From Flavobacterium sp. M31R6 (GTDB lineage Bacteria > Bacteroidota > Bacteroidia > Flavobacteriales > Flavobacteriaceae), in the NCBI RefSeq assembly GCF_013284035.1, contig NZ_CP054141.1, forward strand, positions 3,720,001 to 3,784,000: 64,000 bases of DNA. Direction: 5' to 3'. The translations under genes were made by a program, and so were the position numbers. The notes below the pieces were generated by a model. That model did no database searches. It was not told the origin of the DNA and worked only from the letters and a program-made list of their open reading frames with translations. Of the stretch, positions 38,015-45,888 are shown in pieces. The stretch's first letter is position 1. Each line of letters begins with the position of its first letter.

Positions 38015-39310
38015 ATGAAGAAATCGGCGTTAAAAATAGTTTTGGCTCTTTTATGTTTCGCGAGCTTTTCTTGTGAAGCTCAAAAACAACAAGCCAGAAT
38101 CACTGTGAAAGGAACTCAATTTTACAAAGGTAACAAGCCGTATTCCTATATTGGAACCAATTATTGGTATGGAAGTTTGTTGGCTTCGAAGAAAGTGGGA
38201 GACCGAAAAAGACTGATTCGAGAACTGGATTTAATGCAGAAAAACGGTATTGATAATTTGAGAATTCTCGTTGGTGGTGATGGTGGAAAATACGATTATA
38301 CTGTTCGCCCAGCTTTGCAATATGAACAAGGTAAATACGACCAAGATTTACTTGACGGCTTAGATTTCCTTATCGCCGAAATGGGAAAACGCAATATGTA
38401 CGCGGTTTTATTTTTGACAAATAACTGGGAATGGTCCGGCGGAATGTCGCAATACCTGGAATGGAATGGAAAAGGTGCAATTCCGGTTCCTGCCATCCCA
38501 CCAAATACTTGGCCACAATTCATGAGTTATACCGAGAAATTTCATAGTTGTGAACCGTGTATGGAAGCGTTGAACAATCACGTGAAATTTATTTTGGGCA
38601 GAACAAACGCCTACACCAAAAGAAAATATACCGAGGACAATACGATTATGGCGTGGCAAGTTGGAAATGAACCGAGGCTTTTTACTGTCGAAAATGAAGC
38701 AAAATTTACTGTTTGGCTCAACAACATTGTCAATTTGATTGATAGTTTGGATAAATACCATTTGATTTCAACTGGTTCTGAAGGAAAAAACAGTTCCAAC
38801 GACGATATGGGAATTTTTGAAAGAACGCATCTGAATCCGAATATTGATTATTTAACGATGCACATTTGGCCAAAAAACTGGAATTGGTACAAAGCCGAAG
38901 ATGCCGAAAAAACATTGCCAACAACGCTAGAAAATGCAGGGAAATATATTGATTTACACGTAAAGGTGGCCAATGATTTGAAAAGGCCAATCATCATCGA
39001 AGAATTTGGCTTACCAAGAGAAAACGAAGGTTTGGTTTCGACAACTTCTGTAGCCAACAGGGATGTTTTTTACAATTATATATTCCAAAGAGTCTCGGAG
39101 AGCCATAAAAATAACGGGGTGCTGCAAGCAGCCAATTTTTGGGGATTTGGTGGTGAAGGAAAAGGGGTTACCAAAGACGGAAAATGGAAACCAGGTGATC
39201 CTTTGACTACAGACCCACCGCAAGAACCACAGGGTTTAAATTCGGTTTTTTCGACTGACAAATCGACTTTGGAATTGGTGAAAAAGTATAATCTGGAATT
39301 AAAAAAATGA
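38015..39310 (+). CDS. GH5_7-like endo-beta-1,4-mannanase
   Basis: 431 residues with an export signal ending at Cys20 (FASFSCEAQ), so possibly a lipoprotein. The GH5 barrel begins TVKGTQFYKGNKPYSYIGTN, as in GH5_7 mannanases. Acid/base Glu219 lies in AWQVGNEPRLF and nucleophile Glu330 in RPIIIEEFGLP. It cuts internal beta-1,4-mannosidic bonds. It is the third mannanase of the operon and of a different fold lineage from the two GH26 enzymes, suggesting division of labour by branching or chain length. A family B repeat fills the space upstream. Confidence 0.9.
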   Translation: MKKSALKIVLALLCFASFSCEAQKQQARITVKGTQFYKGNKPYSYIGTNYWYGSLLASKKVGDRKRLIRELDLMQKNGIDNLRILVGGDGGKYDYTVRPALQYEQGKYDQDLLDGLDFLIAEMGKRNMYAVLFLTNNWEWSGGMSQYLEWNGKGAIPVPAIPPNTWPQFMSYTEKFHSCEPCMEALNNHVKFILGRTNAYTKRKYTEDNTIMAWQVGNEPRLFTVENEAKFTVWLNNIVNLIDSLDKYHLISTGSEGKNSSNDDMGIFERTHLNPNIDYLTMHIWPKNWNWYKAEDAEKTLPTTLENAGKYIDLHVKVANDLKRPIIIEEFGLPRENEGLVSTTSVANRDVFYNYIFQRVSESHKNNGVLQAANFWGFGGEGKGVTKDGKWKPGDPLTTDPPQEPQGLNSVFSTDKSTLELVKKYNLELKK

Positions 39311-39359
39311 TAGTCTGAAATAAAATAAAAACACAACATAAATTAACAAATTAAAGACA

Positions 39360-40289
39360 ATGAAAAAGAAATATGCTGTGGGATTGGACATCGGCGGAAC
39401 TCATATTACCGCCGGAGTCATCGATACTACCAATATGAAAGTCCTTAAATCTTCGATGCACAAAGAGTCTTTTGATTCTAATCTGCCGGTAGACCAGGTT
39501 TTGGATATCTGGGAAAAAACGATACGCACTTCATGGAATAATTCAGGTGCAAAAAGCCTGGCTGGCATAACGGTATGCATGCCTGGCCCATTTGATTATG
39601 AAAATGGCATTTGCTGGATAAAAGGCCAATCTAAATACGACCATTTCTATGGACTAAATATTGCTGATTTACTTCGGAAAAAACTCAATCTTTCGGATGA
39701 TTTTAAGATTCTTTTTGAAAATGATGCCGTTTGTTTTGGCAAAGGTGAAGTCTATAAAGACAAAAATAACCTTTCGAAAAAAGTAATGGCCATTACACTA
39801 GGAACAGGATTAGGTTCTTGTTTTATCGACAAAGGAACCTCAGTTAGTTCCGGAAATCAAGTACCTACGGATGGTGAAATATGGAATCTTCCATTTAAAA
39901 ATGGAATAGCCGAAGATTATGTGTCATTAAGAGGACTTATCGCCAAGTATTCCGACTTTAAAGAAACAACAGTAGAAAGCGGATTAGAGCTTTATAATCT
40001 TGCTATTTCCGGAGACAAAATAGCGGTTAAAGCATTTGAAAAAATGGGCGAAGATTTAGCTGAAATTGTGATTCCGTGCTTTAAAAATTTTGCTGTTGAA
40101 CATTTTATAATAGGTGGCAAAATCGCCGATTCAAACGCACTATTTTTACCAGCTTTCAACAAAAAAATTAAAGATGCAGGTTTAGAGATTACCATACAAA
40201 TCTCTGAGGACAACGAAAATGCAGCTTTATTGGGTGCAGCAAGTTTATTGTATCATAACACTAATTTAGAAACTACATTGATCGGGTAA
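39360..40289 (+). CDS. ROK-family sugar kinase
   Basis: 309 residues. The ATP-binding start is AVGLDIGGTHITAGVID and the catalytic region ILFENDAVCFGKGE. ITLGTGLGSCFIDKG is the second phosphate-binding block. The CxCGxxGCxE zinc-binding motif usual in ROK kinases is absent; the segment is EIWNLPFKNGIAEDYVSLRG instead. In context it would phosphorylate glucose released by the GH130 phosphorylase, or mannose. It is the last gene of the plus-strand mannan operon and ends at a large hairpin. Confidence 0.85.
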   Translation: MKKKYAVGLDIGGTHITAGVIDTTNMKVLKSSMHKESFDSNLPVDQVLDIWEKTIRTSWNNSGAKSLAGITVCMPGPFDYENGICWIKGQSKYDHFYGLNIADLLRKKLNLSDDFKILFENDAVCFGKGEVYKDKNNLSKKVMAITLGTGLGSCFIDKGTSVSSGNQVPTDGEIWNLPFKNGIAEDYVSLRGLIAKYSDFKETTVESGLELYNLAISGDKIAVKAFEKMGEDLAEIVIPCFKNFAVEHFIIGGKIADSNALFLPAFNKKIKDAGLEITIQISEDNENAALLGAASLLYHNTNLETTLIG

Positions 40290-40298
40290 AAAATTGTA

Positions 40299-40342
40299 GA
40301 TCATGTACAGAGACCCACTGCAGTGCCTATCTGTACATGATC
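40299..40342. terminator. Long perfect hairpin between convergent ROK kinase and aldo/keto reductase genes
   Basis: GATCATGTACAGA (40299-40311) pairs with TCTGTACATGATC (40330-40342), and the loop contains the palindrome CACTGCAGTG. Flanking AAATTGT/ACAATTT extend the stem. There is no long T-run, so it may act as a bidirectional terminator or 3'-end stabiliser. Confidence 0.6.
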
Positions 40343-40351
40343 CAAAACAAT

Positions 40352-41308
40352 TTATTTTAAAATAGTTTCTATCGCAACCAATTCTTCTTCCGAGAAATCC
40401 AGATTCTGCAACGAATCTATATTATTATTTAATTGTCCCACAGAACTGGCGCCAATCAAAACAGAAGTAACTCTGTTGTCTTTTAGTAACCAAGCCAAAG
40501 CCATTTGTGCCAAAGACTGATTTCTTTGTTTTGCAATATCATTCAGTTTAATTATTTTTTGGATTCTGTCCTCAGAAACCTCATCTTCCTTTAAATGCCC
40601 ATTTGGATTGTGAGCACGAGAATTTTCTGGAATTCCTTTTAAGTATTTATCGGTTAAAAGTCCTTGTGCCAAAGGTGAAAAAGCAATACAGCCCAACCCT
40701 TTTTCTTCAAGAACATCAAGCAATCCCTCTTCGGGAGTTCTTACAAACATCGAATATTTTACTTGGTGAATCAAACAAGGTGTTCCCAATCGTTTCAGAA
40801 TTTCAGTAGCTTCTCTCGTTTGCTCTGGATTGTAATTAGAAATTCCGGCATACAAGGCTTTTCCGCTGCGAACAGCATAATCCAATGCCATCATTGTTTC
40901 CTCCAAAGGTGTTTCTGGATCAAAACGATGCGAATAGAAAATATCTACATATTCCAAATTCATTCGTTTCAAACTTTGATCCAAACTCGATAGCAAATAC
41001 TTGCGGGAACCCCAATCACCATAAGGTCCATCCCACATGGTGTAACCTGCTTTGGTTGTGATTACTATTTCATCGCGAAGATTTCCTTTAAAATTATTTT
41101 TAAGAATGGCACCAAAATTAGTCTCCGCCGAACCCGAAACTGGACCGTAATTGTTGGCCAAATCAAAATGAGTTATTCCCTTATCAAAAGCTGCTTTAGC
41201 AATGCTTTCCGCATTTTCAAAACTATCTACTGAACCGAAGTTGTGCCATAATCCCAAAGAAATTTGAGGCAATAACAAGCCGCTTTTTCCACATCTGTTG
41301 TATTTCAT
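40352..41308 (-). CDS. Aldo/keto reductase (YghZ/Kvbeta-like)
   Basis: 318-residue AKR with the catalytic residues in place: Asp and Tyr in FDLANNYGPVSGSAE, Lys in VITTKAGYTMW and His in IFYSHRFDPETP. NADPH-binding segments VLIGASSVGQLNNNI and the SPLAQGLLTDKYL block match the YghZ/voltage-gated-channel-beta-like branch. It reduces aldehydes or keto sugars; a role in the mannan pathway is not evident. It is convergent with the ROK kinase gene. Confidence 0.88.
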   Translation of the reverse strand: MKYNRCGKSGLLLPQISLGLWHNFGSVDSFENAESIAKAAFDKGITHFDLANNYGPVSGSAETNFGAILKNNFKGNLRDEIVITTKAGYTMWDGPYGDWGSRKYLLSSLDQSLKRMNLEYVDIFYSHRFDPETPLEETMMALDYAVRSGKALYAGISNYNPEQTREATEILKRLGTPCLIHQVKYSMFVRTPEEGLLDVLEEKGLGCIAFSPLAQGLLTDKYLKGIPENSRAHNPNGHLKEDEVSEDRIQKIIKLNDIAKQRNQSLAQMALAWLLKDNRVTSVLIGASSVGQLNNNIDSLQNLDFSEEELVAIETILK

Positions 41309-41380
41309 TTTTTATTTTTTTATACTAATAGTACAATTTAACTCTTAATTTATTTTAAAAATACCTACGTACTTTTTTTG

Positions 41381-41388
41381 TAAATTTG
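41381..41388 (+). promoter_or_regulatory. Candidate -7 element for the DUF433/DUF5615 pair
   Basis: TAAATTTG matches TAnnTTTG and would place the transcription start about 10 bases before the ATG at 41406. No well-placed TTG was found for -33. Confidence 0.35.
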
Positions 41389-41405
41389 TATCAAACGATA
41401 AAAAT

Positions 41406-41636
41406 ATGAATAATAATTGGCAAAATTCAATTTCAATAGACTCCAATATTCGATTTGGCAAACCCACAATAACTGGGACTAGAATTTGTGTATCTGACAT
41501 TTTATCCTGGCTTTCTCAAGGTATGTCCATTGAAGAAATTCTTTTGGACTTTCCAGAACTAAAAAAAGAAGACATTCTTGCTGCTTTAGCTTTTGCGGCT
41601 AATAGGGAAAATATCACCAAAATAATTGCAGCTTAA
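41406..41636 (+). CDS. DUF433 antitoxin-like protein
   Basis: 76 residues. IRFGKPTITGTRICVSDILS is the DUF433 signature, and the rest (WLSQGMSIEEILLDFPELKKEDILAAL in outline) forms the helical part of a VapB-like DNA-binding antitoxin. The stop overlaps the next start by one base (TAATG), so the two proteins are made together. DUF433 genes are regularly paired with DUF5615 genes as type II toxin-antitoxin modules. Confidence 0.85.
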   Translation: MNNNWQNSISIDSNIRFGKPTITGTRICVSDILSWLSQGMSIEEILLDFPELKKEDILAALAFAANRENITKIIAA

Positions 41637-41971
41637 TGAAACTACTTCTTGATGCCAATATTTCTTGGAGAATTATAAAAATCATTGAAAATGCATTCCC
41701 AAATTGTTTACATTCCAAAGACATAAATATTGAACAACCTGCAAAGGATAATGAGATTTGGAAATTTGCAAAAAAACACAATTTCACCATACTCACACAC
41801 GATGAAGATTTTGAAAAACTATTACTTTTGAACGGTGTTCCTCCAAAAGTAATAATCTTAAAAACTTTCAATCAAAATACCAAACAACTTGCCCAAACAT
41901 TAATAGATAAAAAAATAACTATTGAATCTTTCATTCTGAATAATGAACTAATGATTCTTGAAATTTATTAA
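41636..41971 (+). CDS. DUF5615 PIN-like toxin candidate
   Basis: 111 residues. The N-terminus KLLLDANISWRII carries the first PIN-type acidic residue and FTILTHDEDFEKLLLLNG the second acidic cluster, as in DUF5615 Mut7-C/PIN-like nucleases. Predicted partner of the DUF433 protein encoded immediately upstream. It ends one base before the stop of the convergent GH3 gene, leaving no terminator space. Ribonuclease activity is inferred from the family. Confidence 0.82.
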   Translation: MKLLLDANISWRIIKIIENAFPNCLHSKDINIEQPAKDNEIWKFAKKHNFTILTHDEDFEKLLLLNGVPPKVIILKTFNQNTKQLAQTLIDKKITIESFILNNELMILEIY

Positions 41972-44266
41972 TTATTTCAGTTCAAAACCACTTTCCAAAC
42001 CTGTGTCTGAGCTTCCTCCCACCCAAATTTTGAAAACTCCTGATTCTACCAAATAATTGCCTTCATTATCAAAAAAACCTAATTCCTTGTCAGTCAAAGT
42101 AAACGTTACGGTTTTGGTTTCACCCTTTTTCAGGACTACCATTTCAAAACCTTTTAATTCTTTTACAGGTCTGGCCAAACTTGCAGCAACATCCTGAATA
42201 TACAATTGTGCCACTTCTTTACCGTCATAATTACCCGAGTTAGTAATATCCACAGTAACTACAACCGGCTCCCCTTTTGCAAAAGCGGTTTTATTAAGTT
42301 TTAAATTTTTATAATCGAAAGTAGTGTAACTTAACCCAAATCCGAAAGGATACAAAGGCGTTTTTTCTACATCGCTAAAATGCGACCAGAATACATTTTT
42401 ATCACTATTTACAGGTCTTCCCGTATTGTAATTGTTGTAATAAATAGGCACTTGACCAACATTTCTTGGAAACGACATTGGCAATTTTCCACTTGGATTG
42501 TAATCACCGTACAACACTTGCGCCACAGCATTACCCGTTTGGGTTCCCAAATGCCAAGCCTCGACAATAACTGGAATATGTTCTGCTGCCCAAGGCAAAG
42601 CCAGTGGTCTTCCGTTGTTTAAAACCAAAACAATATTTGGATTCACTTTGTAGATTTCCTCCAATAATTCTTGTTGAACTCCTGGCAAATCAAGATTTGT
42701 TCTACTGCGTCCTTCTCCCGACTGAAAACCGTGTTCTCCCAAAACCATCACAACAACATCAGCATTTGAAGCTACTTTTTTGGCAGCATCAAATCCGCTT
42801 TTGTCTGTGGTATTAAAAACTAATTCATCCACAAACGCCGTTTTACCAATAGTCAAATCAGCTCCTTTTTCAAACATCAATTGATTGTCTTTGTACTGTT
42901 GCATTCCTTCCAGAACCGAAACTGCAGTATTATCATCAGAAGCAATTCTCCAACTTCCCAATGGGCTGTTTTTGTCATTTGCCAAAGCCCCGATCAAAGC
43001 AATTTTCTGTCCTGATTTTTTTAGCGGAAGCAAATTTTTATCATTCTTCAACAACACAATAGATTTTTTGGCCATATCCAAAACACCGTCATTGTTTGCT
43101 TTGTTACCTATCGTTGCTTTTTCTCTTTTCTCGTCACAATATTTGTATGGATCGTCAAATAATCCCAATTCAAATTTCACGCGCAATATTCTTCGAACGG
43201 CATCGTCAACCAAAGCTTCTTTTACTTTACCGTCTTTCACCAGTTTCACCAATTCGGAAACATACAAATGTGATTCCATATCCATATCAGAACCTGCAAT
43301 AACTGCTTTGGCAGTCGCATCCGCACCATCTTTGGCAAAACCGTGGGCAATCATTTCTCGTACCGAAGCCCAGTCCGAAACCACAAAACCATCAAATTTC
43401 CATTTCCCTTTTAGAATATCTCTTTGCAAAAAAGAATTTCCGGTTGCAGGAACTCCATTCAAGATGTTGAACGAATTCATCATAGTACGAACGCCAGCAT
43501 CAGTCGCCGCTTTAAACGGAGGCAAAACCGTATTGTACAATTTTGAATTACTAATATCCACCGTATTATAATCCCTTCCTGATTCTGCAAAACCGTATGC
43601 TGCAAAATGTTTGGCGCAGGCCGCAATCGTATTTACTTTTTGCAAATCGGCTCTCGTATCACCTTGAAAACCTGTAATTCTTGCCTTTGCAATTTTACTT
43701 CCCAAATAAGGATCTTCTCCCGCACCTTCCATCACACGACCCCAACGCGCATCCTGAGAAATATCGACATTTGGCCCAAAAGTCCAGTTGATTCCAGATG
43801 CCGAAGCCTCGTCTGCCGCGATCTGAGCCGATTTTTTAATCGCTTCCAAATCCCAACTCGCCGCTTCAGCCAGCGGAATCGGACTCAACGTTTTGTACCC
43901 GTGAATCACGTCAAAACCTATAATCAACGGAATTCCCAATCGGGTTTCCTCAACTGCAATTTTCTGAACTGCTTTTACTTCTTTCACTCCACGAACCGAC
44001 AACATTGAACCTACCCAACCGTCACGCAAATGTTTGTATTTTAATTCGGCATTACCACCTTTTGGCGCTGGGCCGGTTACTTCCCAAAACCCATTGTATT
44101 GATTCATTTGCCCGACTTTCTCTTCCAGTGTCATTTGTTTCATCAACAAATCAATGCGTTCCTCAATCGGTTTTGTTTTTTCTAAATGTGGTAATTTTTG
44201 TGCAATCATATTTCCTGTGCTAATCAGGGCAAAAATCCCTGCAATAATTAATGTATTCTTTTTCAT
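41972..44266 (-). CDS. GH3 beta-glucosidase/beta-mannosidase-like (BglX type)
   Basis: 764 residues, signal peptide to about residue 22 (MIAQK). The N-terminal barrel has GFDVIHGYKTLSPIPLAEAA and nucleophile Asp298 in DGFVVSDWASV. The second domain follows KKSIVLLKNDKNLLPLKK, and a fibronectin-III-like C-terminal domain starts near 660 (VVTVDITNSGNYDGKEVAQL). The length and domain set match BglX. In the locus it would remove terminal beta-linked glucose or mannose from manno- or gluco-oligosaccharides in the periplasm. It is transcribed after the esterase genes, with a family A repeat between. Confidence 0.9.
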   Translation of the reverse strand: MKKNTLIIAGIFALISTGNMIAQKLPHLEKTKPIEERIDLLMKQMTLEEKVGQMNQYNGFWEVTGPAPKGGNAELKYKHLRDGWVGSMLSVRGVKEVKAVQKIAVEETRLGIPLIIGFDVIHGYKTLSPIPLAEAASWDLEAIKKSAQIAADEASASGINWTFGPNVDISQDARWGRVMEGAGEDPYLGSKIAKARITGFQGDTRADLQKVNTIAACAKHFAAYGFAESGRDYNTVDISNSKLYNTVLPPFKAATDAGVRTMMNSFNILNGVPATGNSFLQRDILKGKWKFDGFVVSDWASVREMIAHGFAKDGADATAKAVIAGSDMDMESHLYVSELVKLVKDGKVKEALVDDAVRRILRVKFELGLFDDPYKYCDEKREKATIGNKANNDGVLDMAKKSIVLLKNDKNLLPLKKSGQKIALIGALANDKNSPLGSWRIASDDNTAVSVLEGMQQYKDNQLMFEKGADLTIGKTAFVDELVFNTTDKSGFDAAKKVASNADVVVMVLGEHGFQSGEGRSRTNLDLPGVQQELLEEIYKVNPNIVLVLNNGRPLALPWAAEHIPVIVEAWHLGTQTGNAVAQVLYGDYNPSGKLPMSFPRNVGQVPIYYNNYNTGRPVNSDKNVFWSHFSDVEKTPLYPFGFGLSYTTFDYKNLKLNKTAFAKGEPVVVTVDITNSGNYDGKEVAQLYIQDVAASLARPVKELKGFEMVVLKKGETKTVTFTLTDKELGFFDNEGNYLVESGVFKIWVGGSSDTGLESGFELK

Positions 44267-44284
44267 AATTTGTAATTTCTTTTT

Positions 44285-44385
44285 GGGCGTGCCTCTTGTC
44301 CTGAAGAAAAATCAGGACAAGAGTCGGGCTATACGGCTTTATCTCTCCGCTACGCTGCGAGGATACCGCCTACTATCCCTCACGC
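44285..44385 (+). repeat. Structured dispersed repeat, family A, copy 2
   Basis: GGGCGTGCC, an 11-bp stem (TCTTGTCCTGA with TCAGGACAAGA, 44294-44323), GTCGGGCTATACGG, a second GC-rich hairpin region around CTCCGCTACGCTGCGAGG, and the tail TATCCCTCACGC. It sits just upstream of the GH3 start and behind the esterase gene. Confidence 0.78.
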
Positions 44386-44508
44386 ATAATATGATTTTTG
44401 AATAAAGATTAACGATTTTTGATTTCTGATTTTACGTTAGTAAATAAAAAAAATCGATTCTTTTTAAGATTTCACACATCTAAAATCTTCAATCTAAAAT
44501 TTTCAAAA

Positions 44509-45888
44509 TTATTCACTTATAAAACTCGAAGCGGGTAAATTCGCTTTATTGAAAAGAGTCGACTGATCAGTATTCTTCCAAGAATAACGCACTTTTACAG
44601 GCAATTTCACCTTATCCGATTGTAACACTATTGCATTGTTTTTGATGACAGCTGTCGCTTTATAAAACATATTGTCAGCTCCTGCAACTTCAAACAAATC
44701 AGCTTTCTTGTCTTTAAAATACAGCCCCTCAGCAAAATCAAAAATCACTGTCACTTTATTTTTATTAATGGCAATTCCTTTATAAAGCGGCCCGTTTACC
44801 AATGAAGTATTGGTTTTATAAGTATTCGCCAAAGCCAAATTTGCCAAACGAATTCCAACCGATTTTTTATCTTTTGGATGGATTTCTTCAACAGGCGAAA
44901 TATCACTGGTCATCACCATTCCCGTGTTCGAAACTTCCTTCAATACTTTGCGTTGTGCATCACGAATAATGGCTCCTCCAAAATGGTCTTCCCCATATTT
45001 ATAGGGCGCGATCTGAACAAAATAAAACGGGAAATCATAGCCCCATAATTTTCTCCACGAAGTGATGAGTGCCGAAAGGGTTTTGTCATAAACCGTCGAA
45101 CCCACATTACTTTCTCCTTGATACCATAATGAGCCGGCAATTTTGAATTTAGTCAAGGGATAAATCATTGCATTAAAAGCACGCGCTGGTTGGTTTGGAC
45201 CGTAGATTTCTTCTTTCCTCGTTTTCGCCGATTCCAATAAAACAGCATCGTTTTGAATCACTTCTTCCGGCATCCAAATCTCAGCCGGTGTTCCTCCCCA
45301 ATTGGACGAAATCAAACCGATAGGCACATTTTTCAATTCTTCCTGCAAGCGCTTTCCAAAGAAATACCCCACGGCACTAAAATACTTCATCGTTTCAGGC
45401 GAGCATTCCGTCCAAGTTCCTGATATATTATTTTGAGGAGTAGTGGCGGTTAATTTTGGAACCAAAAACAATCTAATATTAGGATTTGTTGCATTTTTGA
45501 CTGCTTCATCACCGTTTTCAATTCCCCAACTGGCATTCATTTCCATATTAGATTGCCCGGAACAAATCCAAACCTCACCAATCAGAATGTTTTTCAAGAC
45601 AATTTCATTATACCCTTTTATCGTAATGGTATATGGCCCTCCTTCTTTTGGTGTTGGAATTGCAATTTCCCATTTCGCTTGATTGCTGGCTTTGATTTTG
45701 TACGTTTCATTATTCCAACTTGGCGTAATTACCACTTCTTCCTGTGGATTTGCCCAGCCCCAAATGGTAACTTCTGTATTTCGTTGCAAAATCATATTAT
45801 CCGAAAACACATTCGGCAGCGTAACATTTGCGAAAGCGGCATTCGAAAGTATCAGGAAAAGAACAAAAACAATTATACTATTTTTCAT
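44509..45888 (-). CDS. Sialate O-acetylesterase-domain (SASA) carbohydrate esterase
   Basis: 459 residues with signal peptide (SNAAFANV, about residue 20). The N-terminal beta-domain (LPNVFSDNMILQRNTEVTIW) precedes an SGNH-type esterase with the nucleophile block EVWICSGQSNMEM and later GSLWYQGESNVG and ISPVEEIHPKDKKSVG, which supplies the catalytic histidine. Despite the family name, members act on acetylated plant glycans. With the CE2-like gene that overlaps it by 11 bases, it would deacetylate acetyl-glucomannan or galactoglucomannan. Confidence 0.87.
   Translation of the reverse strand: MKNSIIVFVLFLILSNAAFANVTLPNVFSDNMILQRNTEVTIWGWANPQEEVVITPSWNNETYKIKASNQAKWEIAIPTPKEGGPYTITIKGYNEIVLKNILIGEVWICSGQSNMEMNASWGIENGDEAVKNATNPNIRLFLVPKLTATTPQNNISGTWTECSPETMKYFSAVGYFFGKRLQEELKNVPIGLISSNWGGTPAEIWMPEEVIQNDAVLLESAKTRKEEIYGPNQPARAFNAMIYPLTKFKIAGSLWYQGESNVGSTVYDKTLSALITSWRKLWGYDFPFYFVQIAPYKYGEDHFGGAIIRDAQRKVLKEVSNTGMVMTSDISPVEEIHPKDKKSVGIRLANLALANTYKTNTSLVNGPLYKGIAINKNKVTVIFDFAEGLYFKDKKADLFEVAGADNMFYKATAVIKNNAIVLQSDKVKLPVKVRYSWKNTDQSTLFNKANLPASSFISE

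Noticed and set aside
42885..43571. 228-codon plus-strand ORF inside the GH3 gene
   Set aside because: It lies fully antisense to a well-supported GH3 enzyme and has no recognisable domain; it is a shadow frame.
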